Positions 9,460 through 19,011 of a stretch of DNA of 40,501 nt are shown here, one piece after another. Position numbers and translations under genes: made by a program. Position 1 is the first letter of the stretch. Each line of letters begins with the position of its first letter. The stretch covers positions 1-40,501 of the forward strand of contig DXGF01000132.1 in NCBI GenBank assembly GCA_019114065.1, in the 5' to 3' direction. The notes beneath the pieces were generated by a model. It was not told the DNA's origin, ran no database searches, and saw only the letters and a program-made list of their open reading frames with translations. Source of the DNA: Candidatus Dorea gallistercoris (GTDB taxonomy: Bacteria; Bacillota; Clostridia; Lachnospirales; Lachnospiraceae).

Positions 9460-11139
9460 ATGCAGTTGACAGGAGCAGAAATCGTAATTGAGTGTTTGAA
9501 AGAGCAGGGCGTGGATACCGTCTTTGGCTATCCGGGCGGGGCGATCTTAAATGTATATGATGAGTTATATAAGCACAGCGATGAGATCCGCCATATCCTG
9601 ACCTCCCACGAACAGGGGGCGGCCCACGCGGCAGACGGATACGCCAGGGCCACCGGCAAGGTGGGGGTATGTTTCGCCACCAGCGGCCCCGGGGCGACCA
9701 ATCTGGTGACCGGGATTGCCACCGCTTATATGGATTCCATCCCGATCGTGGCTATCACCTGTAATGTAGGGGTCTCTCTGCTTGGAAAAGACAGTTTTCA
9801 GGAAATCGATATCGCGGGGATCACCATGCCGATCACCAAGCATAATTTTATCGTCAAGGATGTGAAAGACCTGGCAGATACGATACGGAAGGCATTCGTG
9901 ATCGCCAGATCCGGACGTCCGGCACCCGTTCTGATCGACATTCCCAAGGATGTGACCGCAAACCAGGCCGAGTATGAGCCAAAGCCGGCTCAGTCCGTGG
10001 AACCTTCCAGAGATCTTTGCGAGGAAGACCTGCAGACAGCGGCAGCGCTGATCCAGAAGTCCAAGAAACCTTATATTTTCGTGGGAGGAGGCGCCGTTCT
10101 GTCCGGGGCCAGTGAAGCGCTCTGTGAATTTGTGAGGAAGGTGGATGCGCCGGTAACAGACACCCTGATGGGGAAAGGCGCGTTTCCGGGGACGGATCCG
10201 CTTTATACGGGGATGCTGGGAATGCACGGGACGAAGACTTCCAACTATGGAGTCAGTGAATGTGATCTTCTGATCGTCATCGGAGCCAGATTCAGCGACC
10301 GTGTCACCGGCAACGCGAAGAAATTCGCCAAAAACGCAAAAATTCTGCAATTTGACATCGATGCGGCAGAAATGAATAAAAATGTACTGATCACCGAAGG
10401 CGTGGTGGGGGACATCAAAGTGATCCTTGAGACCTTAAACCAGCGCCTGGAGCAACAGGATCACTCAGAATGGCTCCAGAAGATCATGGAGTACAAAGAG
10501 AGATATCCCCTGGTATATCCTCAGGATCATCTGACCGGGCCCTATGTGGTGGAGGAGATCTACCGGCAGACGAAAGGGGACGCTCTGGTGGTGACAGAGG
10601 TGGGGCAGCATCAGATGTGGGCCGCCCAGTTCTACCGCTTTACCAAGCCCAGGACTCTGATCACCTCCGGCGGCCTGGGTACGATGGGATATGGGCTGGG
10701 AGCATCTATCGGGGCGAAAATAGGAAGGCCGGAAAAGACGGTGGTCAACATCGCGGGGGACGGATGTTTCCGCATGAATATGAACGAGATCGCCACTGCG
10801 GCCAGATACAATATCCCGGTGATCCAGGTGGTGATCAACAACCACGTGCTGGGCATGGTGCGCCAGTGGCAGGATCTGTTCTATGGGAAACGGTATTCCG
10901 CCACCGTGCTGAACGATCAGGTGGATTTTGTGAAACTGGCAGAAGCGCTGGGAGCAGAAGGTGTGCGCGTCACGACCAGGGAGGAGTTTCAAGAGGCATT
11001 TGCCAGAGCGCTGACCCTGGGACGCCCCATCGTGATCGACTGTCAGATCGACTGCGATGATAAGGTCTGGCCTATGGTGGCGCCGGGGGCGGCTATCAGC
11101 GAAGCTTTTGACGGCAAAGATTTGGAACAGAAAAAATAA
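9460..11139 (+). CDS. ilvB: Acetolactate synthase, large (catalytic) subunit
   Basis: ThDP-dependent condensation of pyruvate with pyruvate or 2-ketobutyrate, the first common step of branched-chain synthesis. The 559 residues contain the catalytic Glu51 (SHEQGAAHAADGYAR), SGPGATNL near 73-80, and the ThDP-magnesium motif from GDG at 433-435 to NN at 460-461. The full three-domain length and the biosynthetic neighbours favour the anabolic enzyme over the fermentative acetolactate synthase. The frame opens upstream inside ilvD (9337), but ATG 9460 has AAAGGAGA before it and gives the standard N-terminus. No ilvN (regulatory subunit) or ilvC follows; serC comes next after 26 bp. Confidence 0.95.
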   Translation: MQLTGAEIVIECLKEQGVDTVFGYPGGAILNVYDELYKHSDEIRHILTSHEQGAAHAADGYARATGKVGVCFATSGPGATNLVTGIATAYMDSIPIVAITCNVGVSLLGKDSFQEIDIAGITMPITKHNFIVKDVKDLADTIRKAFVIARSGRPAPVLIDIPKDVTANQAEYEPKPAQSVEPSRDLCEEDLQTAAALIQKSKKPYIFVGGGAVLSGASEALCEFVRKVDAPVTDTLMGKGAFPGTDPLYTGMLGMHGTKTSNYGVSECDLLIVIGARFSDRVTGNAKKFAKNAKILQFDIDAAEMNKNVLITEGVVGDIKVILETLNQRLEQQDHSEWLQKIMEYKERYPLVYPQDHLTGPYVVEEIYRQTKGDALVVTEVGQHQMWAAQFYRFTKPRTLITSGGLGTMGYGLGASIGAKIGRPEKTVVNIAGDGCFRMNMNEIATAARYNIPVIQVVINNHVLGMVRQWQDLFYGKRYSATVLNDQVDFVKLAEALGAEGVRVTTREEFQEAFARALTLGRPIVIDCQIDCDDKVWPMVAPGAAISEAFDGKDLEQKK

Positions 11140-11165
11140 GCAGAAAAGAAGTGGAGGAATGAGAA

Positions 11166-12248
11166 ATGAGCAGAGTGTATAATTTTTCAGCGGGACCGGC
11201 AGTACTGCCGGAGGAAGTGCTGCGGGAAGCATCCGAAGAGATGCTGGACTACAAGGGAACTGGCATGTCCGTGATGGAGATGAGTCACCGCTCCCATTCC
11301 TTCCATGAGATCATCGATCAGGCGGAGGCTGATCTCCGGGAATTGGCGGGGATTCCGGAGAATTACAAAGTATTGTTCCTGCAGGGAGGCGCTTCCCTGC
11401 AGTTCGCCATGATCCCCATGAACCTGATGAAGAACCGGAAGGCGGATTTCATCCTGACGGGACAGTGGTCCAAGAAGGCTTACGCCGAAGCGAAGCGGTA
11501 TGGAGACGCAAGGGTAGTGGCTTCTTCCGAGGATCAGACTTTTTCTTATATTCCGGACTGCTCCGATCTGGATATCTCGCCAGATGTGGATTACGTATAT
11601 ATCTGTGAGAATAACACCATCTACGGGACCAAGTTCAAGGAACTCCCTGATACCAAGGGGAAACTTCTGGTGGCGGATGTGTCTTCCTGTTTCCTCTCGG
11701 AACCCTTAGATGTGACCCGATATGGGATTGTCTATGGAGGAGTGCAGAAAAATATCGGACCCGCAGGCGTGGTGATCGTGATCATCCGGGAGGATCTGAT
11801 CACGGATGAAGTCCTGCCGGGAACGCCCACGATGATGAAATACAAGACCCACGCGGATGCGGGTTCCTTATATAATACGCCCAATACTTACGGGATCTAC
11901 ATCTGCGGCAAAGTCTTCCAGTGGCTGAAGAAACGAGGCGGCCTGTCTGCCATGAAAGAGTATAACGAGAAAAAGGCGAAGATTCTCTATGATCACCTGG
12001 ATCAGAGCCGGCTGTTCAAGGGGACGGTCGCGCCGAAAGACCGGTCCCTGATGAACGTGCCTTTTGTCACGGGAAACGAGGAGCTGGACGCGAAATTTGT
12101 AAAAGAAGCAGCCGCGTCAGGGCTTGTGAACCTGAAAGGCCATCGTACCGTGGGAGGGATGCGGGCCAGCATATACAACGCGATGCCCATAGAGGGCGTA
12201 GAAGCGCTGACAGCATTTATGAAAAAATTTGAAGAGGAGAACGTATAG
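11166..12248 (+). CDS. serC: Phosphoserine aminotransferase
   Basis: PLP-dependent conversion of 3-phosphohydroxypyruvate and glutamate to phosphoserine, the second step of serine synthesis. The 360 residues match the family. The N-terminus YNFSAGPAVLPEEVL and GMSVMEMSHRS are diagnostic of SerC. The PLP-binding lysine is Lys195 in GGVQKNIGPAG. The start has a GGAGGAATGAGAA leader. serA starts two bases after the stop, so the two enzymes are almost certainly translated from one message. The 26-bp gap to ilvB without a terminator suggests that the leuB-ilvD-ilvB transcript may run into serC. Confidence 0.96.
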   Translation: MSRVYNFSAGPAVLPEEVLREASEEMLDYKGTGMSVMEMSHRSHSFHEIIDQAEADLRELAGIPENYKVLFLQGGASLQFAMIPMNLMKNRKADFILTGQWSKKAYAEAKRYGDARVVASSEDQTFSYIPDCSDLDISPDVDYVYICENNTIYGTKFKELPDTKGKLLVADVSSCFLSEPLDVTRYGIVYGGVQKNIGPAGVVIVIIREDLITDEVLPGTPTMMKYKTHADAGSLYNTPNTYGIYICGKVFQWLKKRGGLSAMKEYNEKKAKILYDHLDQSRLFKGTVAPKDRSLMNVPFVTGNEELDAKFVKEAAASGLVNLKGHRTVGGMRASIYNAMPIEGVEALTAFMKKFEEENV

Positions 12249-12250
12249 CC

Positions 12251-13414
12251 ATGTTTGATTATCACTGCATGAATCCGATCTCTGACGTAGGATTGGAAGA
12301 ATTTACAGAAGAATACGTTCCGGTGAGCACGCCGGATAACGCGGATGCAATCCTCGTGCGCAGCGCTTCTCTGCACGAGATGGAGTTTGGGCCGGAACTG
12401 AAAGCCATCGCGAGAGCAGGGGCCGGCGTCAACAACATCCCACTGGATCGCTGCACAGAGAAAGGGATTGTTGTGTTTAATACGCCGGGAGCCAACGCCA
12501 ATGGCGTCAAGGAACTGGTGATCGCGGGGATGCTCCTGGCTTCCCGGGATATCATCGGCGGCATCAACTGGGTGGAAGAGAATGAAGAAGACGGAAATAT
12601 CGCCAAGGATGCGGAGAAGGCCAAGAAACAGTTCGCCGGATGTGAACTGGACGGGAAGAAACTGGGAGTCATCGGCCTTGGAGCCATCGGCGTTCTGGTG
12701 GCCAACGCGGCGATCCATCTGGGGATGGAAGTCTATGGCTATGACCCTTATATCTCTGTAAAATCTGCCTGGAACCTGTCCCGGAATATCCGCCATGCCT
12801 CCACGGTGGATGAACTGTATAAGGAGTGTGACTATATCACTGTCCATGTGCCGGCTGCGGAGGACACCAGAGGAATGATTGACCAGGACGCCATCAGCCT
12901 GATGAAGAAGGGGGTGGTCCTTTTAAACTTCGCAAGGGATGTGCTGGTGGACGAGGAGGCGGTGATCGATGCTCTGGTATCCGGCCAGGTCAAGCACTAT
13001 GTGACGGACTTCCCGACACCGGTGATCGCCGGAGTGAAGGGAGCCATCGTGATCCCTCATCTGGGGGCTTCCACCGAGGAGTCGGAGGACAACTGCGCCA
13101 AGATGGCGGTGGCCCAGCTCAGGGATTATCTGGAGAACGGAAATATCAAGAATTCGGTGAACTATCCCAACTGTGAGATGGGCAGACAGGCCAACACGAC
13201 CCGAATCGTACTGCTGCACCACAATGTGCCCAATATGATCGGCCAGTTTACCAAGATTCTTGCCCGGGATAATATGAACATCGCGGATCTGACCAACAAG
13301 AGCAAAGGAGAATACGCTTACACCATGATCGACATTGATGATCATGTGCCGGAAAATGTGGCGGATGATCTGCGGAAGGTGGGAGAAGTGCTGCGGGTCC
13401 GTGTGATTCATTAA
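12251..13414 (+). CDS. serA: D-3-phosphoglycerate dehydrogenase with ACT domain
   Basis: NAD-dependent oxidation of 3-phosphoglycerate, the entry step of serine synthesis. The 387 residues hold a substrate-binding half, the NAD-binding GLGAIG at 142-147, the NFARD arginine and IPHLGAST histidine of the active site, and a C-terminal ACT domain of about 70 residues (RIVLLHHNVPNMIGQ onward), the usual site for serine feedback inhibition. It lacks the extra ~130-residue domain of the long SerA forms. The ribosome site GAGGAG lies in the last codons of serC, indicating translational coupling. No phosphoserine phosphatase is nearby. Confidence 0.95.
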   Translation: MFDYHCMNPISDVGLEEFTEEYVPVSTPDNADAILVRSASLHEMEFGPELKAIARAGAGVNNIPLDRCTEKGIVVFNTPGANANGVKELVIAGMLLASRDIIGGINWVEENEEDGNIAKDAEKAKKQFAGCELDGKKLGVIGLGAIGVLVANAAIHLGMEVYGYDPYISVKSAWNLSRNIRHASTVDELYKECDYITVHVPAAEDTRGMIDQDAISLMKKGVVLLNFARDVLVDEEAVIDALVSGQVKHYVTDFPTPVIAGVKGAIVIPHLGASTEESEDNCAKMAVAQLRDYLENGNIKNSVNYPNCEMGRQANTTRIVLLHHNVPNMIGQFTKILARDNMNIADLTNKSKGEYAYTMIDIDDHVPENVADDLRKVGEVLRVRVIH

Positions 13415-13415
13415 A

Positions 13416-13455
13416 TCTTAATAAATAGTAATAAAACTTAATAAAATCTAAATGG
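13416..13455 (+). repeat. 10-bp phased AT-rich direct repeats upstream of the deacetylase promoter
   Basis: Three consecutive decamers, TCTTAATAAA (13416-13425), TAGTAATAAA (13426-13435) and ACTTAATAAA (13436-13445), then a weaker fourth unit, sit just upstream of the -35 at 13464. The period equals one helical turn. Possible roles are a bent or UP-like activating element, or stacked half-sites of a response regulator. Confidence 0.7.
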
Positions 13456-13463
13456 AACCTTTC

Positions 13464-13492
13464 TTGCGAAATCTGTCGAAAAAAGCTATACT
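13464..13492 (+). promoter_or_regulatory. Sigma-A type promoter for the polysaccharide deacetylase
   Basis: TTGCGA (13464-13469), a 17-bp spacer and TATACT (13487-13492), 33 bases before the start codon. The message would start near 13499 and contain the AGGGGAG ribosome site. Confidence 0.75.
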
Positions 13493-13525
13493 GGTTTTAT
13501 CATAAGACAGGGGAGAATACTACAG

Positions 13526-14959
13526 ATGGAACAGGGGAGAAGACAAGGGATCAGAAACAGAAGGAGACAAGGGAGAGTGAGAACGCTGGCAAAGGTTTTT
13601 GCTCTTCTTTTGTTGTGTTGCTCTATGCCGTTTTTGCTGAGGACGGCTTCCGCATCCTCGCCGGGGGCGGTGATCAGGATTTCCGTAAAGGACACAGCGA
13701 TCCTCCAGGGGGAGGAGATGCCAGCTCTTACGGCAGAGGCGGCGGTCCAGGGAGATGAAGATCAGAAGCTGGACAAGGATGGAGGTACCGTCCAGGATCT
13801 TCTGGAGCGGTTCCGGAAGGGTGAGGGATATACCATCGTTTGCCAGGCAGACCCAAATATAGAGGGAGAATATCCGGCAGAGATCGTGCTGAATGATGAG
13901 ATCACCCAGAAGCTGGAGAAAGACTGGATCGGACTGGTGCAGATCCAGACACAGGACGGAACCTTTCAGGTGAAGAATCCGGTAGGTGAGTGGGACGGAA
14001 ATAAATTCAAAAAATACGACGGAACCTATGTGACAAATGATTTCGTAGTGTCTATGGGAAATACCTATTATTTTGGGGAAGAGGGAGAGAAAGCGACCTC
14101 CTGGCAGACCATCGGCGGCCGGCTGTATGATTTTGACGAAGACGGTGTTATGCAGACGGGATGGAAGGAGAAGGAGGGCGCCACCTATTATCTGGGAGAA
14201 GATGGAGCGGCCGTCACCGGATGGCAGGAGCTGGAAGGCAGTACATATTATTTCCATCCGGATGGGAGGATGGCCACAGGAACCCTGTATCTGGGTACCA
14301 TGCTTTGCAAATTTGGAGATGACGGAAAGCTGCTCTCCAAGGAGGAGAGCACAGTAGATCCCAGCCGTCCCATGGTCGCCCTGACCTTTGACGACGGGCC
14401 GGGAGACCGGACGGTGGAGCTGCTGGAGCATTTGCGGCAATATGGGGCCAGAGCCACCTTCTTTATGCTGGGACAGAAGGCCGTTTCTCACGCGGACGCG
14501 GTCAAGCTGATGAAGGAGATCGGCTGTGAACTGGGGAATCACTCCTATGACCACGCGAATCTGGCGAAGCTGGACGCCAATGGAGTGAAGAAACAGATCG
14601 AGGATACAAACCTTAAGATTAAGGAGATCATCGGAGAAGGGGCGACTGTCATGCGTCCGCCCTATGGGGCCATCAGTTCCACCTTAAAGGAGAACGCTGG
14701 GATGCCTCTGATCTTGTGGAATATTGATACGCTGGACTGGAAGACCAGGAACGCCAAGGCGACGGTGGATATGGTCATGAACAATGTGAAAGACGGAGAT
14801 ATCATCCTGATGCATGATATCCATACAGAAACAGTGGATGCGGCCATCGAACTGATTCCAAAACTTTTGGAAGAAGGATACCAGCTTGTGACGGTTTCTG
14901 AGCTGGCGGCTTATAAGAATGTGCCTTTGGAGAATGGGCAGAAGTATACAGATTTTTAA
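13526..14959 (+). CDS. Secreted polysaccharide deacetylase with cell-wall-binding repeats
   Basis: Probably removes acetyl groups from peptidoglycan or another surface glycan; the substrate is inferred. A basic N-terminus is followed by a hydrophobic segment at about 22-41 (signal peptide or anchor). A region of no clear family leads into aromatic, Gly-rich repeats at about 175-260 (YYFGEEG, GWKEKEGATYYL, GWQELEGSTYYF) of the choline/glucan-binding type. The C-terminal NodB domain shows TFDDGP with Asp289-Asp290, the metal-binding HSYDH (His339, His343), RPPYG and LMHDIH. The total of 477 residues suits a modular exported enzyme. It has its own promoter and terminator, so it is monocistronic. 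Confidence 0.9.
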   Translation: MEQGRRQGIRNRRRQGRVRTLAKVFALLLLCCSMPFLLRTASASSPGAVIRISVKDTAILQGEEMPALTAEAAVQGDEDQKLDKDGGTVQDLLERFRKGEGYTIVCQADPNIEGEYPAEIVLNDEITQKLEKDWIGLVQIQTQDGTFQVKNPVGEWDGNKFKKYDGTYVTNDFVVSMGNTYYFGEEGEKATSWQTIGGRLYDFDEDGVMQTGWKEKEGATYYLGEDGAAVTGWQELEGSTYYFHPDGRMATGTLYLGTMLCKFGDDGKLLSKEESTVDPSRPMVALTFDDGPGDRTVELLEHLRQYGARATFFMLGQKAVSHADAVKLMKEIGCELGNHSYDHANLAKLDANGVKKQIEDTNLKIKEIIGEGATVMRPPYGAISSTLKENAGMPLILWNIDTLDWKTRNAKATVDMVMNNVKDGDIILMHDIHTETVDAAIELIPKLLEEGYQLVTVSELAAYKNVPLENGQKYTDF

Positions 14960-14977
14960 GTTCAGCAGAAGAGAAAA

Positions 14978-15017
14978 ACAGCGGACCGCTTTCTGTGATC
15001 TCAGAGCGGTCCGCTGT
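14978..15017. terminator. Bidirectional terminator between the deacetylase gene and prs
   Basis: A perfect 13-bp stem, ACAGCGGACCGCT (14978-14990) with AGCGGTCCGCTGT (15005-15017), has a T-rich tract on the plus side (15018-15033) and an A-rich tract on the other side (14972-14978) that reads as T on the minus strand. It therefore serves both convergent genes. Confidence 0.93.
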
Positions 15018-15031
15018 TGTGTCTTGTCTTT

Positions 15032-16210
15032 TTATGGAGAAATAGACCTGCGCTTCTCCAGCAGCGCGTGGATCTTGTCCGTCGGATTCAATACATGGCT
15101 CATGGTGATGTCATGATTGAAAGAGTCGATGATCAGAGCGATAAACTTGCTCATATCCGCCACCACAAAATAAGGCTTCTCCTGGGTGGCGGGAGGAAGA
15201 TAGGTCAGATTGGTGGTGATGACCCGGTCAATGTAGCCTTTCTCATAGTATTCGTCGAATTTATCAAAGCCATTGGTGAAAAGTCCGAACGTGGTACATA
15301 CGAACACCCGGCTGGCGCCCCGGTCTTTCATCTGTCTGGCCACATCCAGCATACTCTCCCCGGAGGAGATCATGTCGTCTACTACGATCACATATTTCCC
15401 CTTGATGTCTTCCCCCAGGAATTCGTGGGCCACAATGGGATTCCTTCCGCCTACGATGGTAGAGTAATCCCGCCGCTTATAGAACATTCCCATATTGACG
15501 CCCAGGACATTGGAGAAATAGACAGCCCGGTGCATGGCCCCCTCGTCCGGGCTTACGATCATCAGATGCTCCTTGTCAACAGGAAGATCCGGCTCCGCCC
15601 GCAGCAACGCTTTGATAAACTGATAGGGCGGGTTGAAGTTGTCGAAGCCGTGGAGCGGGATTGAATTCTGCACCCTTGGGTCGTGGGCGTCAAAGGTGAT
15701 GATGTTGCTGACGCCCATGTCCACCAATTCCTGAAGGGCCAGGGCGCAGTCTAGAGATTCCCGCTTGGTCCGCTTGTGCTGACGGCTTTCGTACAGAAAC
15801 GGCATGATCACATTGAGACGATGGGCCTTGCCGTTGGCGGCGGAAATGACCCTTTTCAGGTCCTGATAGTGATCATCCGGGGACATATGGTTCAGATGCC
15901 CATTGACGGTATAGGTAAGACTGTAGTTGCAGACGTCCACCATGATGAATAGATCCTTGCCACGGATGGATTCCTCCAGAACACCTTTGGCCTCGCCGGT
16001 CCCGAATCGGGGGCAGTGAAATTTCAGCAGATAGTTGTCCAGCTGGTAATTGTAGAAAAGAGGAGATTCCAGGGGATCCCTTACGGTATCCCCGCGAAAT
16101 CCGACAATGTAGTCATTTACCTTTTTCCCTAATTCCCGACAGCTTTCCAAAGCGGCAATCTTGAGAGGAGCTACCGGGAGCGCCTCTTCTATGAGTTTTA
16201 TATTCGACAT
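15032..16210 (-). CDS. prs: Ribose-phosphate pyrophosphokinase (PRPP synthetase), long form
   Basis: Makes PRPP from ribose-5-phosphate and ATP for nucleotide, histidine and tryptophan synthesis. At 392 residues it is longer than the classical ~315-residue enzyme; the extra length is N-terminal and internal. Recognisable parts are the YESRQHKRTKRESL loop (ATP-binding region), ITFDAHDP, and the PRPP-binding VVDDMISSGESM motif. Longer Prs-like proteins of this kind are common in clostridia, but the canonical N-terminus is missing, so some functional divergence cannot be ruled out. It has its own divergent promoter and shares a bidirectional terminator with the deacetylase gene. Confidence 0.88.
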   Translation of the reverse strand: MSNIKLIEEALPVAPLKIAALESCRELGKKVNDYIVGFRGDTVRDPLESPLFYNYQLDNYLLKFHCPRFGTGEAKGVLEESIRGKDLFIMVDVCNYSLTYTVNGHLNHMSPDDHYQDLKRVISAANGKAHRLNVIMPFLYESRQHKRTKRESLDCALALQELVDMGVSNIITFDAHDPRVQNSIPLHGFDNFNPPYQFIKALLRAEPDLPVDKEHLMIVSPDEGAMHRAVYFSNVLGVNMGMFYKRRDYSTIVGGRNPIVAHEFLGEDIKGKYVIVVDDMISSGESMLDVARQMKDRGASRVFVCTTFGLFTNGFDKFDEYYEKGYIDRVITTNLTYLPPATQEKPYFVVADMSKFIALIIDSFNHDITMSHVLNPTDKIHALLEKRRSISP

Positions 16211-16244
16211 GGCAATCTCCTAAACGATATGATCTATACTTCTA

Positions 16245-16274
16245 TTTATATCATTATTTCCTCTGTAAGGTCAA
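16245..16274 (-). promoter_or_regulatory. Sigma-A type promoter for prs
   Basis: Read on the minus strand: TTGACC (16269-16274), an 18-bp spacer and TATAAA (16245-16250), about 35 bases before the prs start. Confidence 0.65.
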
Positions 16275-16283
16275 TGATTTACA

Positions 16284-16312
16284 TAGACTATTTTTGGAGG
16301 GTACGTTATAAT
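16284..16312 (+). promoter_or_regulatory. Promoter for the DUF512-der-plsY-gpsA cluster
   Basis: A perfect TATAAT at 16307-16312 lies 33 bases before the gene start. The -35 at 17 bp is a poor TAGACT (16284-16289); a better TTTACA (16278-16283) is spaced too far. It is divergent from the prs promoter. Confidence 0.6.
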
Positions 16313-16344
16313 GGGAGCGTAATGGAGAAAGGAAATCTTGTTGT

Positions 16345-17652
16345 ATGAAGCATGGACATAAGATCAGAGAGGTAAAGAAAGGCAGCATCGCGGAGGAACT
16401 GGAACTTCTGCCCGGAGACCGGCTGCTTACGATCAACGGGCAGGAGATCGAGGATGTGTTTGACTACCACTACTGTGTCAATGATGAGTTCCTGACCCTT
16501 CTGGTGGAAAAGGAGGACGGGGAAACATGGGAACTGGAGATCGAGAAGGATTATGAGGAAGATCTGGGACTGGAGTTCGAGCAGGGACTGATGGATGAAT
16601 ACCGTTCCTGCAGGAATCAGTGTATCTTCTGCTTTATCGACCAAATGCCAAAAGGAATGCGGGATACGCTGTATTTTAAGGATGATGATTCCCGGCTTTC
16701 TTTTCTGCAGGGGAATTATGTGACACTGACCAATATGAGCGACCACGACATTGATCGGATTGTCCGATATCATCTGGAGCCCATCAATATTTCGTTCCAT
16801 ACCACGAACCCCGCCCTTCGCTGTCAGATGCTCCACAATCGGTTCGCCGGGGAGGCGTTGGAGAAGGTGGATACTCTTTATGAGCACGGCATCCGCATGA
16901 ATGGCCAGATTGTGTTGTGCAGAGGGATCAATGACGGGGAGGAACTGGAGCGCAGCATCCGGGATCTGTCCCGCTATCTTCCGGCGCTGGAGAGCGTGTC
17001 GGTGGTGCCGGCGGGGCTTACCAAATACCGGGAGGGACTGTATCCTCTGGAAACATTCACGGAGGCGGATGCAGAGAAAGTTCTGGAGGCGATCCACCGG
17101 TGGCAGGAGAAATTTTTCCGGGAGCAGGGGGTCCATTTCATCCACGCAAGCGATGAGTGGTATCTGCTGGCCGGAAGGGAGCTGCCGGAGGAAGAACGGT
17201 ACGACGGCTATCTCCAGCTGGAAAATGGAGTGGGGATGCTGCGGCTTTTGGAGGAGGAGTTTGCGGAAGGATTGCGAAAGCTTCCCGGAGATGAGAGGGA
17301 GAGGCTTGTTTCCATCGCCACGGGAGAACTGGCCGGTCCCTACATCAGGAAGCTGACGGGACAGCTCCGGGAGAAATATCCGGGCGTCCGGGTCAATGTC
17401 TACCCCATCCGCAATGAGTTCTTCGGGGAGAAGATCACGGTGTCGGGCCTGATCACCGGCGGGGATCTGATCGCCCAGTTAAAGGATAGGTCGCTGGGAG
17501 ATAGGCTTTTGCTGCCCTGCAATATGTTCCGCAGCGGGGAGGAGATATTTCTGGACGATGTCACCCTGTCTCAGGTGGAAGAGGCTTTACAAGTGCGGGC
17601 AGATATTGTAAAATCAAGCGGACAGGATCTGATCGACGCGGTCCTTGGATAA
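16345..17652 (+). CDS. DUF512 family protein with PDZ-like and radical SAM-like domains
   Basis: A 435-residue protein of the conserved DUF512 group; the reaction is unknown. Residues about 5-40 resemble a PDZ domain (GSIAEELELLPGDRLLTINGQ). Cys89, Cys93 and Cys96 form a CX3CX2C motif (SCRNQCIFCFID) like that of radical SAM enzymes. A TIM-barrel-like middle and the DUF512 C-terminal half (LITGGDLI, LPCNMFR) follow. der starts 28 bp downstream, an association seen in other clostridia, so a link to ribosome or membrane biogenesis is possible but only inferred. The start has GGAGAAAGGA upstream. Confidence 0.88.
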   Translation: MKHGHKIREVKKGSIAEELELLPGDRLLTINGQEIEDVFDYHYCVNDEFLTLLVEKEDGETWELEIEKDYEEDLGLEFEQGLMDEYRSCRNQCIFCFIDQMPKGMRDTLYFKDDDSRLSFLQGNYVTLTNMSDHDIDRIVRYHLEPINISFHTTNPALRCQMLHNRFAGEALEKVDTLYEHGIRMNGQIVLCRGINDGEELERSIRDLSRYLPALESVSVVPAGLTKYREGLYPLETFTEADAEKVLEAIHRWQEKFFREQGVHFIHASDEWYLLAGRELPEEERYDGYLQLENGVGMLRLLEEEFAEGLRKLPGDERERLVSIATGELAGPYIRKLTGQLREKYPGVRVNVYPIRNEFFGEKITVSGLITGGDLIAQLKDRSLGDRLLLPCNMFRSGEEIFLDDVTLSQVEEALQVRADIVKSSGQDLIDAVLG

Positions 17653-17680
17653 GGGCCTTCCATAGAATAGGAGAGAAAAC

Positions 17681-19009
17681 ATGAGTAAACCGATCGTAGC
17701 TATCGTGGGCCGGCCCAATGTGGGGAAGTCCACGCTGTTTAACGCGCTGGCGGGGGAGAAGATCTCCATCGTCAAAGATACACCAGGAGTGACAAGAGAC
17801 CGGATCTACGCGGATGTGAACTGGCTGGACCGGGAGTTTACCCTGATCGATACGGGAGGGATCGAGCCGGAGAGTAAGGATGTCATCCTTTCCCAGATGC
17901 GAGAACAGGCGCAGATCGCCATCGATACGGCGGATGTGATCATCTTCATCACCGATGTGCGCCAGGGATTGGTGGACGCGGACTCCAAGGTGGCGGACAT
18001 GCTGCGCCGCTCCGGGAAACCGGTGGTCCTGACGGTCAATAAAGTAGACAGCATACAGAAATTCATAGCGGATGTATATGAATTCTATAATCTGGGGATC
18101 GGCGATCCTATGCCGATCTCGGCTTCCGGCAAGATCGGCCTGGGGGATATGCTGGATGCGGTCATCGCTCATTTCCCGAAAGCGGAAGAAGGAGAAGGGG
18201 AAGATGAGCGTCCCCGGGTGGCTATCGTGGGGAAACCCAATGTGGGGAAATCCTCGATCATCAATAAGCTGCTGGGACAGCAGCGGGTGATCGTGTCAGA
18301 GGTGGCCGGAACCACAAGGGACGCGGTGGATACGGAGGTCGTGCACGACGGCAGGGAGTATGTCTTTATCGACACAGCGGGCCTGCGCCGAAAGAGTAAG
18401 ATCAAAGAAGAGCTGGAGCGCTACAGCATCATCCGCACAGTATCAGCGGTAGAGCGGGCGGATGTGGTCCTGGTGGTGATCGATGCCACAGAAGGGGTCA
18501 CAGAACAGGACGCCAAGATCACAGGAATCGCCCATGAGAGAGGAAAGGGCATCGTGATCGTGGTCAATAAATGGGACGCCATTGAGAAAAACGACCGGAC
18601 CATGCGGGAGTATGAGCAGGAGATCCGGCGTGTACTTTCCTTTGTGCCCTATGCGGAGATCATGTATATTTCCGCCCAGACAGGGCAGAGGTTAAAGCAG
18701 ATCTATGACCGGATCGATATGGTCATTGAGAATCAGAATCTCAGAGTGGCCACCGGCGTTTTGAACGAGATCATCATGGAGGCGGTGGCGATGCAGCAGC
18801 CTCCCTCGGATAAAGGGAAGCGGCTGAAACTGTACTATGCCACTCAGGTGGCGGTGAAGCCGCCAAGCTTTGTGTTGTTTGTCAATGACAAGGAATTGAT
18901 GCATTTTTCTTATATCAGATATCTGGAGAACAAGATCCGGGAGGCATTTGGCTTTCGGGGAACTTCTTTGAAGTTCTTTGTGCGAGAAAGAAAGGGGAAA
19001 GAGAAGTAA
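17681..19009 (+). CDS. der: Ribosome biogenesis GTPase Der (EngA)
   Basis: Tandem-G-domain GTPase needed for 50S ribosomal subunit assembly. First G domain: GRPNVGKS at 10-17, DTGG at 57-60, NKVD at 120-123. Second G domain: GKPNVGKS at 184-191, DTAG, NKWD. The C-terminal KH-like domain covers roughly the last 90 residues. The 442 residues are normal for the family. GGAGAG precedes the ATG. plsY begins two bases after the stop, so translation is probably coupled. Confidence 0.97.
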   Translation: MSKPIVAIVGRPNVGKSTLFNALAGEKISIVKDTPGVTRDRIYADVNWLDREFTLIDTGGIEPESKDVILSQMREQAQIAIDTADVIIFITDVRQGLVDADSKVADMLRRSGKPVVLTVNKVDSIQKFIADVYEFYNLGIGDPMPISASGKIGLGDMLDAVIAHFPKAEEGEGEDERPRVAIVGKPNVGKSSIINKLLGQQRVIVSEVAGTTRDAVDTEVVHDGREYVFIDTAGLRRKSKIKEELERYSIIRTVSAVERADVVLVVIDATEGVTEQDAKITGIAHERGKGIVIVVNKWDAIEKNDRTMREYEQEIRRVLSFVPYAEIMYISAQTGQRLKQIYDRIDMVIENQNLRVATGVLNEIIMEAVAMQQPPSDKGKRLKLYYATQVAVKPPSFVLFVNDKELMHFSYIRYLENKIREAFGFRGTSLKFFVRERKGKEK

Positions 19010-19011
19010 GG

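Noticed and set aside
13520-14554. A 344-codon minus-strand open frame over the deacetylase gene
   Set aside because: Shadow of the real gene, which has a signal peptide, repeats and NodB motifs.
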